Of a DNA stretch of 64,000 bases, positions 19,582-27,621 are shown piece by piece. Positions within the stretch are counted from its first letter, which is position 1; each line of letters opens with the position of its first letter. The notes under the pieces were generated by a model. The model was not told the DNA's origin, did not search any database, and worked only from the letters and a program-made list of their open reading frames with translations. A program made the translations under genes and the position numbers. The DNA comes from Nitrospira tepida (lineage in GTDB: Bacteria > Nitrospirota > Nitrospiria > Nitrospirales > Nitrospiraceae): NCBI RefSeq assembly GCF_947241125.1, contig NZ_OX365700.1:2326001-2390000 (forward strand), written 5' to 3'.

Positions 19582-20655
19582 TCAGCGCTTGATGGGTCTC
19601 CTGAGAGAAGGAATTGCTGAAAAAAGTCTCTCGCAGACCTCAGGAAAGCGGGTTGCGAGTCTTGATGCAGCCGCTCGGACCTTGTCAGTCATGTCTCCTT
19701 TCTCTCGCGTGAGTGCCTTCCAGGCCAGGGCCAGGTCTCCGGGCCTGTCTTCCGTCAGCACCTCGACCAATTGAGCGGCTTGCGCAAGATCTTTTTGAGC
19801 CTTGGTCTGATCGATCACCGCGCGCGATCGCGAGACAAGAATCTTATGGAGGGCATACCGGGCGGGGTGTGGGACATTGACGAGCACCCCGCCTCCGTTG
19901 ACGATCCCGGCCGGTTGAGATTGCTCCAGGAGGTAGGCAAGAGAGCGGAGCGGTTGCGCCGCCACATTGAAGCGCTTGATGATCACGGGCGTATCGTCGC
20001 GGCCCTTGCATTGTGGGGTGACGAAGTCGACGCGAAGCGCGGTTCCACGCACTTTGAAGGATGTGGATGGGTGCTTCCGGTTGAGGGGAGGAACCGGGAC
20101 AAACCCCATCTCCAGCGTGTGCAAGATCTTGGGAACATCGGCCTGAAGATCAGGCAGGGCGATGTCGATGGCTGAATGTCCGGCGATGTCGATGTCTTGC
20201 GTCTTCAGATAGGCGCCGGCCCATCGGACCCCCAGTAGATTTCCCATCACGGCAAACGCATGGGTTCCGATCAACACGCCGCCGAGTTGGAAGATCCCGG
20301 CGTCAGCGAAGGCCTTCAGAATGCGTGCCGGCGCCGCATCGGTGGACAACGCGCCGCCGATGCGCAGTTGGGCGGAGAGCCGCTGAATTCGGGCGGCGTC
20401 ACCTTCGATATCGGCCCGTTCGTGCAAAAAGCGCTCGACGACCCTGTCGAGCGCAGGTGACTTCTTTCCGACGTATGCCTGCCGAGTCCGTCCGCCGGGG
20501 TCTGAATATTGGAAGTAGTAGTAGGTCTCCCCTTTGACACGTTTGGTGGTGAAACAGCCTGGAGCGAGACCAAGGGAACGGTGACGTGCCGTTGCCAGGA
20601 GTTGCGCCAAGAATTCGGCATAGAGCGTTTGCGTTTCGAGCGGAAGGCGTTGCAT
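19582..20655 (-). CDS. GSU2403-type nucleotidyltransferase-fold protein
   Basis: 357 residues from the ATG at 20655; a TTG at 20715 could add 20. The N-terminal region (LETQTLYAEFLAQLLATARH, YYYFQYSDPGGRTRQAYVG) and the middle (GGVLIGTHAFAVMGNLLG, followed by TQDIDIA) resemble the GSU2403 family, a nucleotidyltransferase-superfamily fold related to AbiEii-type proteins. G-T-H-A with the later TQDIDI pair are the likely active-site region. Many relatives of this fold act as toxins or defence proteins, but no antitoxin-like partner is adjacent, so its job is open. Convergent with the DUF2283 gene. Confidence 0.7.
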   Translation of the reverse strand: MQRLPLETQTLYAEFLAQLLATARHRSLGLAPGCFTTKRVKGETYYYFQYSDPGGRTRQAYVGKKSPALDRVVERFLHERADIEGDAARIQRLSAQLRIGGALSTDAAPARILKAFADAGIFQLGGVLIGTHAFAVMGNLLGVRWAGAYLKTQDIDIAGHSAIDIALPDLQADVPKILHTLEMGFVPVPPLNRKHPSTSFKVRGTALRVDFVTPQCKGRDDTPVIIKRFNVAAQPLRSLAYLLEQSQPAGIVNGGGVLVNVPHPARYALHKILVSRSRAVIDQTKAQKDLAQAAQLVEVLTEDRPGDLALAWKALTREKGDMTDKVRAAASRLATRFPEVCERLFSAIPSLRRPIKR

Positions 20656-20786
20656 GGCGCGGCAGCCGACTCTCCGAGTTATCCGCAGGATACCCTGAAG
20701 CTGCGTATAACTCAACAGACCGGAGAGCGACGGATATCCTCATTGCTCGCGTGAGCGATTCAATAAACGACGGACCTGAAACCGTA

Positions 20787-20806
20787 TATCGCTGCCAACA
20801 GCGATA
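20787..20806. repeat. perfect 8 bp hairpin upstream of the GSU2403-type gene
   Basis: TATCGCTG (20787-20794), loop CCAA, CAGCGATA (20799-20806). It lies 8 bases left of MITE copy C and about 130 bases upstream of the GSU2403-type start. It could be an operator or part of the insertion target; there is no T-run for a terminator. Confidence 0.5.
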
Positions 20807-20846
20807 ACCATTAGCCCGCATTATTCATGACGATTCGTGGCGTTCC

Positions 20847-20873
20847 ACCCGTTGCATGAGAGACGCAACGGGT
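20847..20873. repeat. REP-like palindrome (GTTGC version)
   Basis: ACCCGTTGC (20847-20855) pairs with GCAACGGGT (20865-20873). It is a guest in MITE copy C, close to its left end. Confidence 0.8.
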
Positions 20874-20896
20874 ACCCGGCAGTCGCCAGGCGTTGG

Positions 20897-20957
20897 ACCC
20901 ATTGCATGTTCGACCCGTTGCATGGAGCAACCCGCAACGGGTCCCCCGGCAATGGGT
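20897..20957. repeat. two nested REP-like palindromes
   Basis: Outer stem ACCCATTGC (20897-20905) with GCAATGGGT (20949-20957); inside its loop lies a complete second palindrome, ACCCGTTGC (20913-20921) with GCAACGGGT (20934-20942). The arrangement is best explained by insertion of one copy into the loop of another. Confidence 0.8.
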
Positions 20958-21204
20958 ACCCCCAAGCACAGCCGCGAAGGACCAAGGCGTACTTGAAACA
21001 GTACGTCGAGGGGCGCACGGCGCGATGAATAAAGAGCGCCATGTCTGTGCGCGCCGCCGAGTTGGTGAGGCGGCCGGACCTGAGCGGCGAGCACGCCCGC
21101 CATACCAAGCTTCGCTTGAGCCGCCGCGTTCGATCACATCGCGGCGGAGAGGTACGTTGCCTTCGACTTCTCATGTAGGCTCTGTCGCAGCGGCGAATCG
21201 GGGC

Positions 21205-21231
21205 GCCCGTTGCTCCTCGGTTGCAATGGGC
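21205..21231. repeat. REP-like palindrome, mixed version
   Basis: GCCCGTTGC (21205-21213) faces GCAATGGGC (21223-21231). One stem position is a G-T pairing between the two known versions of the family. It is a guest in MITE copy C. Confidence 0.65.
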
Positions 21232-22313
21232 CAAAGCAGCAGAAGTGCCCATGAATAATGCGGGTTAAGTGAGGGGGCATCGGCGGCTGGTTACGCGGCG
21301 CAGAGACCCTATTCTCCGGCTAAGCAGGGCTGAGCGCCAGGATTTTGCTTCGCGCCAAGGCCAAAAGGGTCTGTTGGACCGCTGCTGTGAGGCGCAAGAG
21401 CGTGCGGCGGGCATGATGGATGACTGTGCCGACCGTATTGAACACCAGAAACCGCAGCCGCTTCGGCCGGGCGTCGGAGAAATCTCCGGGTAGCGCGAGG
21501 CGCTTCAACGCGCTGAGCAGGTTATACGTGAGCACGTTGAGCCGGAACCAGGCGGCATTGGCGCCAAACTTCCCACTGGGCAGGGCCTCTGCCGCCAACT
21601 CGTTCTTGAGGACATGATGCACATGCTCCACCGTCCCGGCCTTCTCTCGGTGCCAGCGGATCAGGGAGCGACCGTCGCCCTCCCGGTTGGTCACGATCGC
21701 GAAGTGTTTCGCGGTGCTGCCATCCGCGAACAGCTCGCCTTGGCGGTGTCGCACGCGAATCGCCAAGTAGCGCCGCGCGCAAGGCCGACCCTTCCGGTAG
21801 TCCTTATCATCGGGGACAGAGGGCACCTCGGCCCACTCGCGGATCATATCCGGCTCGTCGCGGTCTGGTTGCCAGGCGGTCCCCGGCAGCCGCTCGATCT
21901 CGGCCCGCAACGGCGGGCTCATGTCCGCGCTGATTGCGTAGCCGATCCCTCGCGCCGGCTCCTCGCACCACGCCAGCACCTCCTGTTCATACAGGGCGCT
22001 GTCGCCCCGGACGAAGAGCTGCTCCACGCCGGCTGGCAACGCCGCCACGGCCCGCTCCAGGATGCGCACGTTGCCGCAGCCCGCCGGCACGTTCCCATCC
22101 CGGAATTCGTCGTGGACGACCAGGTCCTGCTCGGCCCAGACGACCACGACGGGTTGATAGCCCGACGTGTGTCAGCGGTCATCCAATAATCCCCAGGTGT
22201 GGTCATTGAATTTTCCCCACCCTCCTAACTGAAGGAGGAGGGAGATGGGACTTGACGAGACGGGAGCGTCGGCGATCATGCGTGCCCAGGGGGACCAATC
22301 TGGGGAGGCATGC

Positions 22314-23582
22314 ATGGTGGATCAGGAGCGATGGGCGGAGATTCGACGGTTGTTTCACGAGGAGCGGGTGTCCATTTCAGCGATTGGGCGGCGGTTGGAT
22401 CTGGATCGCAAGACGGTCCGGCGCAGTCTGCGGCAGACGACGTGGCACCCCTATCGCCGGGCAGCGGTGGCGGAGACGCTGCTCACCGCCCATGCCGACT
22501 TTGTGCGGACCCGCGCCCCGCAGGTGGGGTACTCGGCGCGGATTCTCTACCAGGAACTGCGGGCGAGCCGGAGCTACACCGGCAGTTATGAGACGGTGAA
22601 GCGGTGTGTGGCGCCGCTGCGCGAGGTCCAGCTGCAAGCGGAGCGGGCCCTCCTCCGCTTTGAGACCCCGCCGGGGCAGCAAAGTCAGATTGATTGGGGC
22701 CAGGCCACCGTGCCCTTCCGCACCGGTCCCGTCGTGGTGCACGTGTTCGTGCTCACCTTAGGGTTCAGTCGCCGCGGCTTCTATCACGCGTGTGCCGATG
22801 AGCGCCTGGCGCAATTTCTGGAGGCCCATGAACGGGCCTTTGCCCATTTCGGCGGGCACACCCGCGAGCATCTCTATGATCGTCCGCGCACCGTGTGCTA
22901 TGCGGATGAGACCGGCCGACGCCTCTGGAATCCCACGTTCAAAGCCTTTGCCGACTATTGGGGCTTTGAGCCCCGCGTGTGTCGGCCCTACCGGGCGCAG
23001 ACCAAAGGCAAAGTGGAATCGGGCGTGAAGTATGTGAAGCGGAACTTTCTGCCCGGGCGGACGTTTGTCGACGTGGTGGACTTCCAGGCCCAGCTCGACG
23101 AATGGAACGTGACGATCGCCGACCAGCGCCTGCACGGCACGACTCATGAGCGACCGATCGCGCGGTTTGAGCGAGAACGCGAGCACCTCGTGCCACTGGC
23201 GGGCCAGCGCGGCTTCCAGCAGGAGGCGCGGGTCTCGCGGATCGTGGCTGAAGACTATCTGGTCAGCTTCGACACGAATCGGTATTCCGTGCCCTTCCGC
23301 CTGATTGGGCAACGGGTTGAGGCGCAACGGCGGGGCGACACCATCCATATCTTCCATCGCGACCGCGAGGTGGCCACCCATCCCGTGTTACCCGGCCGCC
23401 ACCAATTCCGCATTCTGCCGGAGCACGGCCCCGGCGCCAGTGCCCGCATTGCGCGCCAGCGCCGGTCAACCCTGAGCGAACTGGCCACTCACCCCGGTGC
23501 GGTCCCGGAGGTCGAAGTGCGGGATCTGGCGTGCTACGAGGCGGTGTGCGGGAGCGCGGCGGCGCACGAGGTGCAGCCATGA
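22314..23582 (+). CDS. istA: IS21-family transposase IstA
   Basis: 422 residues from the ATG at 22314 after GGGGAGG. An N-terminal helix-turn-helix (HEERVSISAIGRRLDLDRKTVRR) is followed by the DDE integrase core (QSQIDWGQATV with the first Asp, VCYADETGR, and AQTKGKVESGVKYVKRNF with the Glu). IstA cuts and joins the element ends. Intact, within the IS21-type element, and overlapping istB by four bases (ATGA). Confidence 0.95.
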   Translation: MVDQERWAEIRRLFHEERVSISAIGRRLDLDRKTVRRSLRQTTWHPYRRAAVAETLLTAHADFVRTRAPQVGYSARILYQELRASRSYTGSYETVKRCVAPLREVQLQAERALLRFETPPGQQSQIDWGQATVPFRTGPVVVHVFVLTLGFSRRGFYHACADERLAQFLEAHERAFAHFGGHTREHLYDRPRTVCYADETGRRLWNPTFKAFADYWGFEPRVCRPYRAQTKGKVESGVKYVKRNFLPGRTFVDVVDFQAQLDEWNVTIADQRLHGTTHERPIARFEREREHLVPLAGQRGFQQEARVSRIVAEDYLVSFDTNRYSVPFRLIGQRVEAQRRGDTIHIFHRDREVATHPVLPGRHQFRILPEHGPGASARIARQRRSTLSELATHPGAVPEVEVRDLACYEAVCGSAAAHEVQP

Positions 23583-24361
23583 ACCCGGCGCAACTGGAAC
23601 GGCTCCGTGAACAGCTGACGCGGCTGCGGCTCCTGAAGAGCCGCGAGCGGCTCGACGCCCTCTTACAGGAGGCGGCGGCCAAGGACCTGTCGTATGCGGA
23701 CTTCCTCGATCAGGTCCTCAGTGAAGAAGTGACCGCCAAAGCGGAGAAGAACATTACGATGCGCACCAGTCTCGCGCGGTTTCCGTTTGTGAAGAGTCTG
23801 GAGGTCTTCGACTTCGCCTACCAGCCGTCGCTGGATAAGAAGCAGATCCAGCAAGTGGCCACCTGCCACTTCATCGAGCACGGCGAGAATCTCGTGATCT
23901 TGGGGCCGCCCGGGGTCGGCAAAAGCCACCTGGCCATCGGGCTGGGGCTCAAAGCGATCGAGCGAGGCTATCGGGTGTTGTTCACGACGGCCGCCGCCAT
24001 GATCGCCACACTGACTCGAGCCCTGACGGAGAATCGGCTGGAGGACAAGCTGAAGCTCTACACGATCCCGCGGTTACTGATCATCGATGAGATCGGCTAT
24101 CTGCCCATTGACCGCACCGGGGCCAACTTGTTTTTCCAACTCATCTCGCGTCGCTACGAGAAGGGGCCGATGATTCTCACCAGTAACCAGAGTTTCGGGG
24201 CCTGGGGGGAGGTCTTCGGGGACCGGGTGCTGGCGACCGCGATCCTGGATCGGGTCCTGCACCACGCCATCACCATCAATATCCGTGGTCATTCGTACCG
24301 GCTCAAGGAGAAACTTAAAGCCGGTTTGGTGCGCGTCGAAGAAGCCGCCACGACCACGTAA
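23579..24361 (+). CDS. istB: IS21-family helper ATPase IstB
   Basis: 260 residues. AAA+ ATPase related to DnaC, with Walker A GPPGVGKS near residue 107 and Walker B LLIIDEIGYLP. It assists IstA in target choice and transposition. The start ATG overlaps the istA stop (ATGA). An upstream in-frame start at 23531 would overlap istA and is not used. Complete and apparently functional. Confidence 0.95.
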   Translation: MNPAQLERLREQLTRLRLLKSRERLDALLQEAAAKDLSYADFLDQVLSEEVTAKAEKNITMRTSLARFPFVKSLEVFDFAYQPSLDKKQIQQVATCHFIEHGENLVILGPPGVGKSHLAIGLGLKAIERGYRVLFTTAAAMIATLTRALTENRLEDKLKLYTIPRLLIIDEIGYLPIDRTGANLFFQLISRRYEKGPMILTSNQSFGAWGEVFGDRVLATAILDRVLHHAITINIRGHSYRLKEKLKAGLVRVEEAATTT

Positions 24362-25227
24362 CCAGGGTGGGGAGTTTTCGATGACCATAACTGGGGAAAT
24401 TTGGGTGACCCTTGACACGACGTGCCCTCGTACGTCACCGTCGCCGTGCGCTTGTGGGCTTCCAGGATCGTGGCATCCACATCCAGCGTGGCGGTGCGCT
24501 GCGGCATCTGCTGCTGCACCGCGGCGAGGATGCGCCGGTTCGCGGCCCCCACGCCCGCCAAGGGCGCCGACTCCTCGGGCACGGCCGTCTGCTCGCCAGC
24601 ACGCAGCAACGGGAGATCCTCGACATGACACGCCTCCAAGAAGTCGCGCATCGTGGTGGCCGCGGGCAGCTCATAGCCCAGCAGGGCGGCCAGTGCGGCA
24701 TCGGCGCGCAGGGTCGTGAGGTCCTGGCAGCGGTCCCCGCCCGCCGCCCACAGCGCGATCAGCGTCTCCACCCACTGCGCCGACGTCACGCCGCGCTGCC
24801 GCTGTTTGATCCGGACCTGCTCATCGACGACCTGCGCCGCTCCGACGCGGCGAAACAGCTCGATCACCAAGGGCACGCCCGCATGCGCGGTGACCAGACG
24901 GGGATCAATGCGGTCGTCAATCTCGAACGGCAGCCGAGGACTCGCAAACGGCTTCTCAGGCATCAACCTCCTCCTTGGTTGGCGAATCACCCATTGGGTG
25001 AATCACCTCGCAAGGCTGATGCCATGCGGTCGCCTGCTGCTCATGCGTCCAGACCGATTCCGTGTCCATCACGGTTGGGAGCTTAGCCGGAGAATAGGGG
25101 AGAGAAGCCTTACCTAGACTCTCTTTGGGTGTTGCTGTATAAATGTCTGACGCGAGTAGGGCTGGGAGCGGAGCCTTCCCATGAAAATGGTTGCCGAGTC
25201 GGGTCATGGCACGTAGTCTGAAATCGT

Positions 25228-25304
<77 letters not shown>

Positions 25305-25620
25305 TCCCATGCTTGGCGTGTACCGCCGGCTCGTCGGGCGCAGCCCTCTTCATTGCGCCGGCGGAGAAACACCTCAAGCAATCTTGGTCTCATCTTTGAT
25401 GACTTGGCGTGTACCGCGGGCTCTTCAGGCGCAGCCCTCTTCCTTGCGCCGGCGGAGAAACACCTCAAGTGCGTGGGCTTTCTCTTGTTGTATGTGTGTA
25501 CCGCGGGCTCTTCAGGCGTAGCCTTCTTCATTGACGCCTCCGGAGAGACACCTCAAGCGGTTTTTGTTATTGCTTGCGGTGGGTTTTTGGTACCGCCGGC
25601 TCATCGGGCGCAGCCCCTCT

Positions 25621-25638
25621 ATACCAAGCTTCGCTTGA
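25621..25638. repeat. short hairpin shared with MITE copy C
   Basis: An 18-base sequence with the core CAAGC-TTC-GCTTG is identical to 21102-21119 in MITE copy C and is followed in both places by a base and CCGCC. It interrupts the fourth unit of the tandem array, so it looks like an inserted guest. Confidence 0.7.
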
Positions 25639-25788
25639 CCCGCCGGCTATTCATCGTCGTATTGTAACTAGGCCGGCGGAGAAGCACCCTATGTGGTTCC
25701 GTTCTTTTTTTCAGATGTCGCCGGAGAAACACCTCAAGTGCTTTCTCTCTACTCAGCACTCAGAACTTAGCACTCAGCACTTCCGGTT

Positions 25789-25865
25789 GCGCCCGTAGCT
25801 CAGTTGGATAGAGCAACAGCCTTCTAAGCTGTGGGTCGCTGGTTCGATTCCAGCCGGGCGCACCA
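25789..25865 (+). tRNA. tRNA-Arg (anticodon TCT)
   Basis: 77 bases with encoded CCA. Acceptor GCGCCCG pairs with CGGGCGC, D arm GCTC-AGTTGGATA-GAGC, anticodon stem ACAGC/GCTGT with loop CTTCTAA giving TCT, T arm with GGTTCGATTCC. It reads AGA and AGG. It lies in the middle of the tandem folded-repeat array. Confidence 0.95.
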
Positions 25866-26171
25866 TCCCATGCTTGGCGTGTACCGCCGGCTCATCGGGC
25901 GAAGCCCTCTTCTTTGCGCCGGCGGATAAACACCTCAAGTGATTTTATCCTTCTTGGAAGTGTAGCGCCGGCTCTTCAGGCGAAGCCTCTCCCAATTGAC
26001 GCCACCGGAGAAACACCTCAAGTGATTTGACCCTTGCTTGGGGTGTGCGTGTACCGGCGGCTCACCGGGCGTAGCCCTCTTGATTGCGCCGGCGGAGAAA
26101 CACCGCCAGTGATTGTCAAACTGGAGACCCACTGGAAAAGGCTGGAATCAAATGGCGTCATTGCTATGGCT

Positions 26172-27077
26172 CTATTTCATTCGGCTGTAGGGACCGTAAA
26201 TAGCTACGCCCAGGTCGGTAGGATCGAAAGTGCCGGGATAGTACGCCCCAACTTCGGTAATTCTCTCCCTCTCCGTGAGTACATCCCGATACTTGGCGCA
26301 CGCATGAATGAAGATCTTGGCAGTTCTATTTTTAATCATCTGGATTTCCTCGGCAGACATTTTCCCACTGCCGGTAGGAAGGGTGGTTCCCCAAGTTTTG
26401 TTTGGCGGGAGTATCCCAAGATTTACATTCGTCTTGGGGCATTGGTAAGAGTCATATTGGGGAATTCCCGTAAAGTCGTTAGGAGGACCGCCGATGAACT
26501 CAAATTCAAAACCAGCTTTGGCCTCAAGAGCGGGGGTTTGGCCAATATTCTTGAAGGTAATATCAAACACAACCCCATCTTTCTCAATGCTTTTTATTAC
26601 AAAACGCTCAACCGCAATCAAGGCACTAGTGGAAGCTGCAGCAGCATCCGACGCTCTTCTAGTCTCGGTCAAAGTATCTTGCATCGACTGCCATTGCTGA
26701 CTCGCAACCCACACATTGACTACCGTAGCGCCTGTTATGACCAATGTAGCGCAAGCCATGATCCAGTCCGTTATGTTTGGATGATTCTTTTGTTGCCGAT
26801 TTTGTTGGTCGCGGGGTGGGCTGCTCTTTGTGTTCAATTGCTTGGTCCGTTCGACTGGATGCGAAGATTGAATTGTGTGGCCCTCTTGGGGCTCCGCTTG
26901 CTGAGTCTGTGGATTACTTATCCATTCACTGCTCTTTGGCTCTGCGGGAGGTGGTTTTGGTGGTTCTAGTTGACCCATCTGTAAGGCTTTTAGTTTTTGT
27001 TTTACTCGCTTGTGTCTTCGTTTCTTTCTTTTTCGGCTCATTCGATTTTGGGTGGATGAGGGCTTCAAGCGCCTCAT
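26172..27077 (-). CDS. single-pass membrane protein of unknown function
   Basis: 301 residues, no family recognised. A strongly basic N-terminus (MSRKRKKRRHKRVKQKLK) and a polar Pro/Gln-rich segment lead to one transmembrane helix at about residues 104-125 (NITDWIMACATLVITGATVV), a short amphipathic helix (SQQWQSMQDTLTETRRAS), and a beta-rich extracytoplasmic domain with TFKNIGQTPALEAKAGFEFE. Such basic tail, helix and Ig-like domain proteins are frequent in genomic islands. The start may be 27077 or 27041. Its base composition is more AT-rich than the flanking core genes, which suggests acquired DNA. Confidence 0.6.
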   Translation of the reverse strand: MRRLKPSSTQNRMSRKRKKRRHKRVKQKLKALQMGQLEPPKPPPAEPKSSEWISNPQTQQAEPQEGHTIQSSHPVERTKQLNTKSSPPRDQQNRQQKNHPNITDWIMACATLVITGATVVNVWVASQQWQSMQDTLTETRRASDAAAASTSALIAVERFVIKSIEKDGVVFDITFKNIGQTPALEAKAGFEFEFIGGPPNDFTGIPQYDSYQCPKTNVNLGILPPNKTWGTTLPTGSGKMSAEEIQMIKNRTAKIFIHACAKYRDVLTERERITEVGAYYPGTFDPTDLGVAIYGPYSRMK

Positions 27078-27328
27078 CGAATACTATTTCAAGTCCTTCT
27101 TCTTTTCCCTATATTTCTTTTTGACTTAGGAATACTGTAAGTGGTCGATTTTCCGTCCAAGCTCCTCCACGGCCTGTGCCAATTCATGAACAGCCTCCAC
27201 CAGGTTCTTGATCCTTTGTCGTCGCTGTTCGCGTACTTGGCAAGGTGGGCTTATGTTTCGCGTTGGAAATTGACGATATCGATAGTTGTCCTTTGAAAGT
27301 TAAGAGGGAATGGCAAGCCAATTAATGG

Positions 27329-27357
27329 GGCGCCGGCGGAGGTAACACACCGGCGCC
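27329..27357. repeat. hairpin downstream of the Cas2-like gene
   Basis: GGCGCCGG (27329-27336) pairs with CCGGCGCC (27350-27357) over 13 bases. The left half (GCGCCGGCGGAGG) resembles the closing part of the folded repeats at 25.3-26.1 kb. No T-run follows. The 250 bases between it and the membrane-protein gene show no convincing gene. Confidence 0.55.
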
Positions 27358-27369
27358 TGTCCTTACTGG

Positions 27370-27621
27370 CTAGGCCTGAGCGATTTGGGTAATCGTGTTG
27401 AATGATGCCCAACCGTTCATCCCGGTCACCAGCAAGCCATCATTCTGATCGATGTACCGCCGGAGATATTCGCGAATGGTTGGTGCATCACTCTCTGAGC
27501 GCACGATCCAGGTCGATTCAAGGGCCTTCTTCGCTCGCAAGCGCCCCAAGGCGTCCCAAAGATTCTGATAGTTCTGCCCGGGCTTGCGGAGATCATACGC
27601 GATCAGATACAGATTGGCCAT
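27370..27621 (-). CDS. solitary Cas2-like (SinR-type) ferredoxin-fold protein
   Basis: 83 residues. The N-terminal strand MANLYLIAYDLRKPGQNYQNL, then ALESTWIVRSESDAPTIREYL and DGLLVTGMNG, follow the Cas2/VapD-type ferredoxin fold as seen in the SinR-like family that occurs without CRISPR loci. The conserved Asp of the first strand (YDL) is present. A good AGGAGA-like site precedes the ATG. No cas1 or CRISPR array is in the window. Function of the standalone family is unknown; a nuclease or a toxin-like role are possible. Confidence 0.7.
   Translation of the reverse strand: MANLYLIAYDLRKPGQNYQNLWDALGRLRAKKALESTWIVRSESDAPTIREYLRRYIDQNDGLLVTGMNGWASFNTITQIAQA

Larger units (their letters stand above)
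20815..21264 (-). mobile_element. MITE-like element, copy C (450 bp), with guest insertions
   Basis: Inverse orientation to copy A. The ends are CCCGCATTATTCATG (20815-20829) and CATGAATAATGCGGG (21250-21264), a compensated variant of those in A and B. The conserved inner hairpin is at 20988-21005 (CGTACT-TGAAAC-AGTACG). The extra length comes from REP-like palindromes (20847-20873, 20897-20957 with one nested inside another, 21205-21231) and a short hairpin at 21102-21119. No protein gene is credible in it. Confidence 0.8.
22170..24417 (+). mobile_element. IS21-family insertion sequence
   Basis: 2248 bp with long imperfect inverted ends: TGTCAnnGGTCA at the tips, then CCAA, TCCCCAG, TGGTCAT and TCCCCACC repeated in the same order over about 53 bases at both ends, the multiple terminal repeats of the IS21 family. 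It is flanked by a 7 bp duplication CGACGTG (22163-22169 and 24418-24424). It carries istA and istB, both intact, so it may still be active. Confidence 0.93.
21320..24963 (-). pseudogene. IS1380-family transposase, interrupted
   Basis: The N-terminal part (start 24963, ribosome binding site GAGGAGG; MPEKPFASPRLPFEIDDR then IDPRLVTAHAG) and the C-terminal part (LVVHDEFRDGNVPAG onward) lie on either side of the IS21-type insert. Removing the insert plus one 7 bp duplication gives exactly 463 codons, and the junction then reads TYEGTSGYQPVVVWAEQDL, as expected for IS1380 transposases. The DDE residues are shared across the break (LDVDATI on the N-terminal side). No other damage is seen, so the split is probably recent. 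Confidence 0.9.
21307..25099 (-). mobile_element. IS1380-type insertion sequence, split by an IS21-type element
   Basis: Perfect 19 bp inverted repeats, 21307-21325 and 25081-25099, are flanked on both sides by GAGA (21303-21306 and 25100-25103), a 4 bp target duplication. Without the inner element and its extra target copy the unit is 1538 bp, close to the usual IS1380 length, and encodes one transposase. The inserted IS21-type element (22170-24417) has inactivated it. Confidence 0.9.
25321..26109 (+). repeat. tandem array of about seven folded 58 bp repeats flanking tRNA-Arg
   Basis: Units start near 25321, 25412, 25499, 25591 (irregular, to about 25688), 25882, 25962 and 26052, with a partial unit at 25717-25740; the period is about 80-92 bases. 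The core begins TACCGCCGGC, has a central small hairpin GGGC-GAA-GCCC, closes with GCGCCGGCGG and ends GAGAAACACCTCAAG. In two units the central stem is AGGC/GCCT instead of GGGC/GCCC, so pairing is kept. The intervening 22-33 bases differ. The 484 bases between the two tRNA genes hold only this array; no gene is seen. Confidence 0.8.

Noticed and set aside
25321-26109. CRISPR array near a Cas2-like gene
   Set aside because: The units are about 58 bp, diverge from each other, carry two internal stems and are interrupted by a tRNA gene; intervals are of unequal length (22-33 bases) and no cas1 is present. True CRISPR repeats are near-identical and shorter.
26034-26969. 311-codon plus-strand frame opposite the membrane protein at 26172-27077
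   Set aside because: The minus-strand product has a coherent layout (basic tail, one helix, beta domain); the plus-strand product does not and begins inside the tandem repeat.
27126-27245. Coding-like frame on the minus strand ending QRIKNLVEAVHELAQAVEEL
   Set aside because: The amphipathic helix looks protein-like, but the frame has no ATG, GTG or TTG start; it may be the remnant of a small coiled-coil gene.
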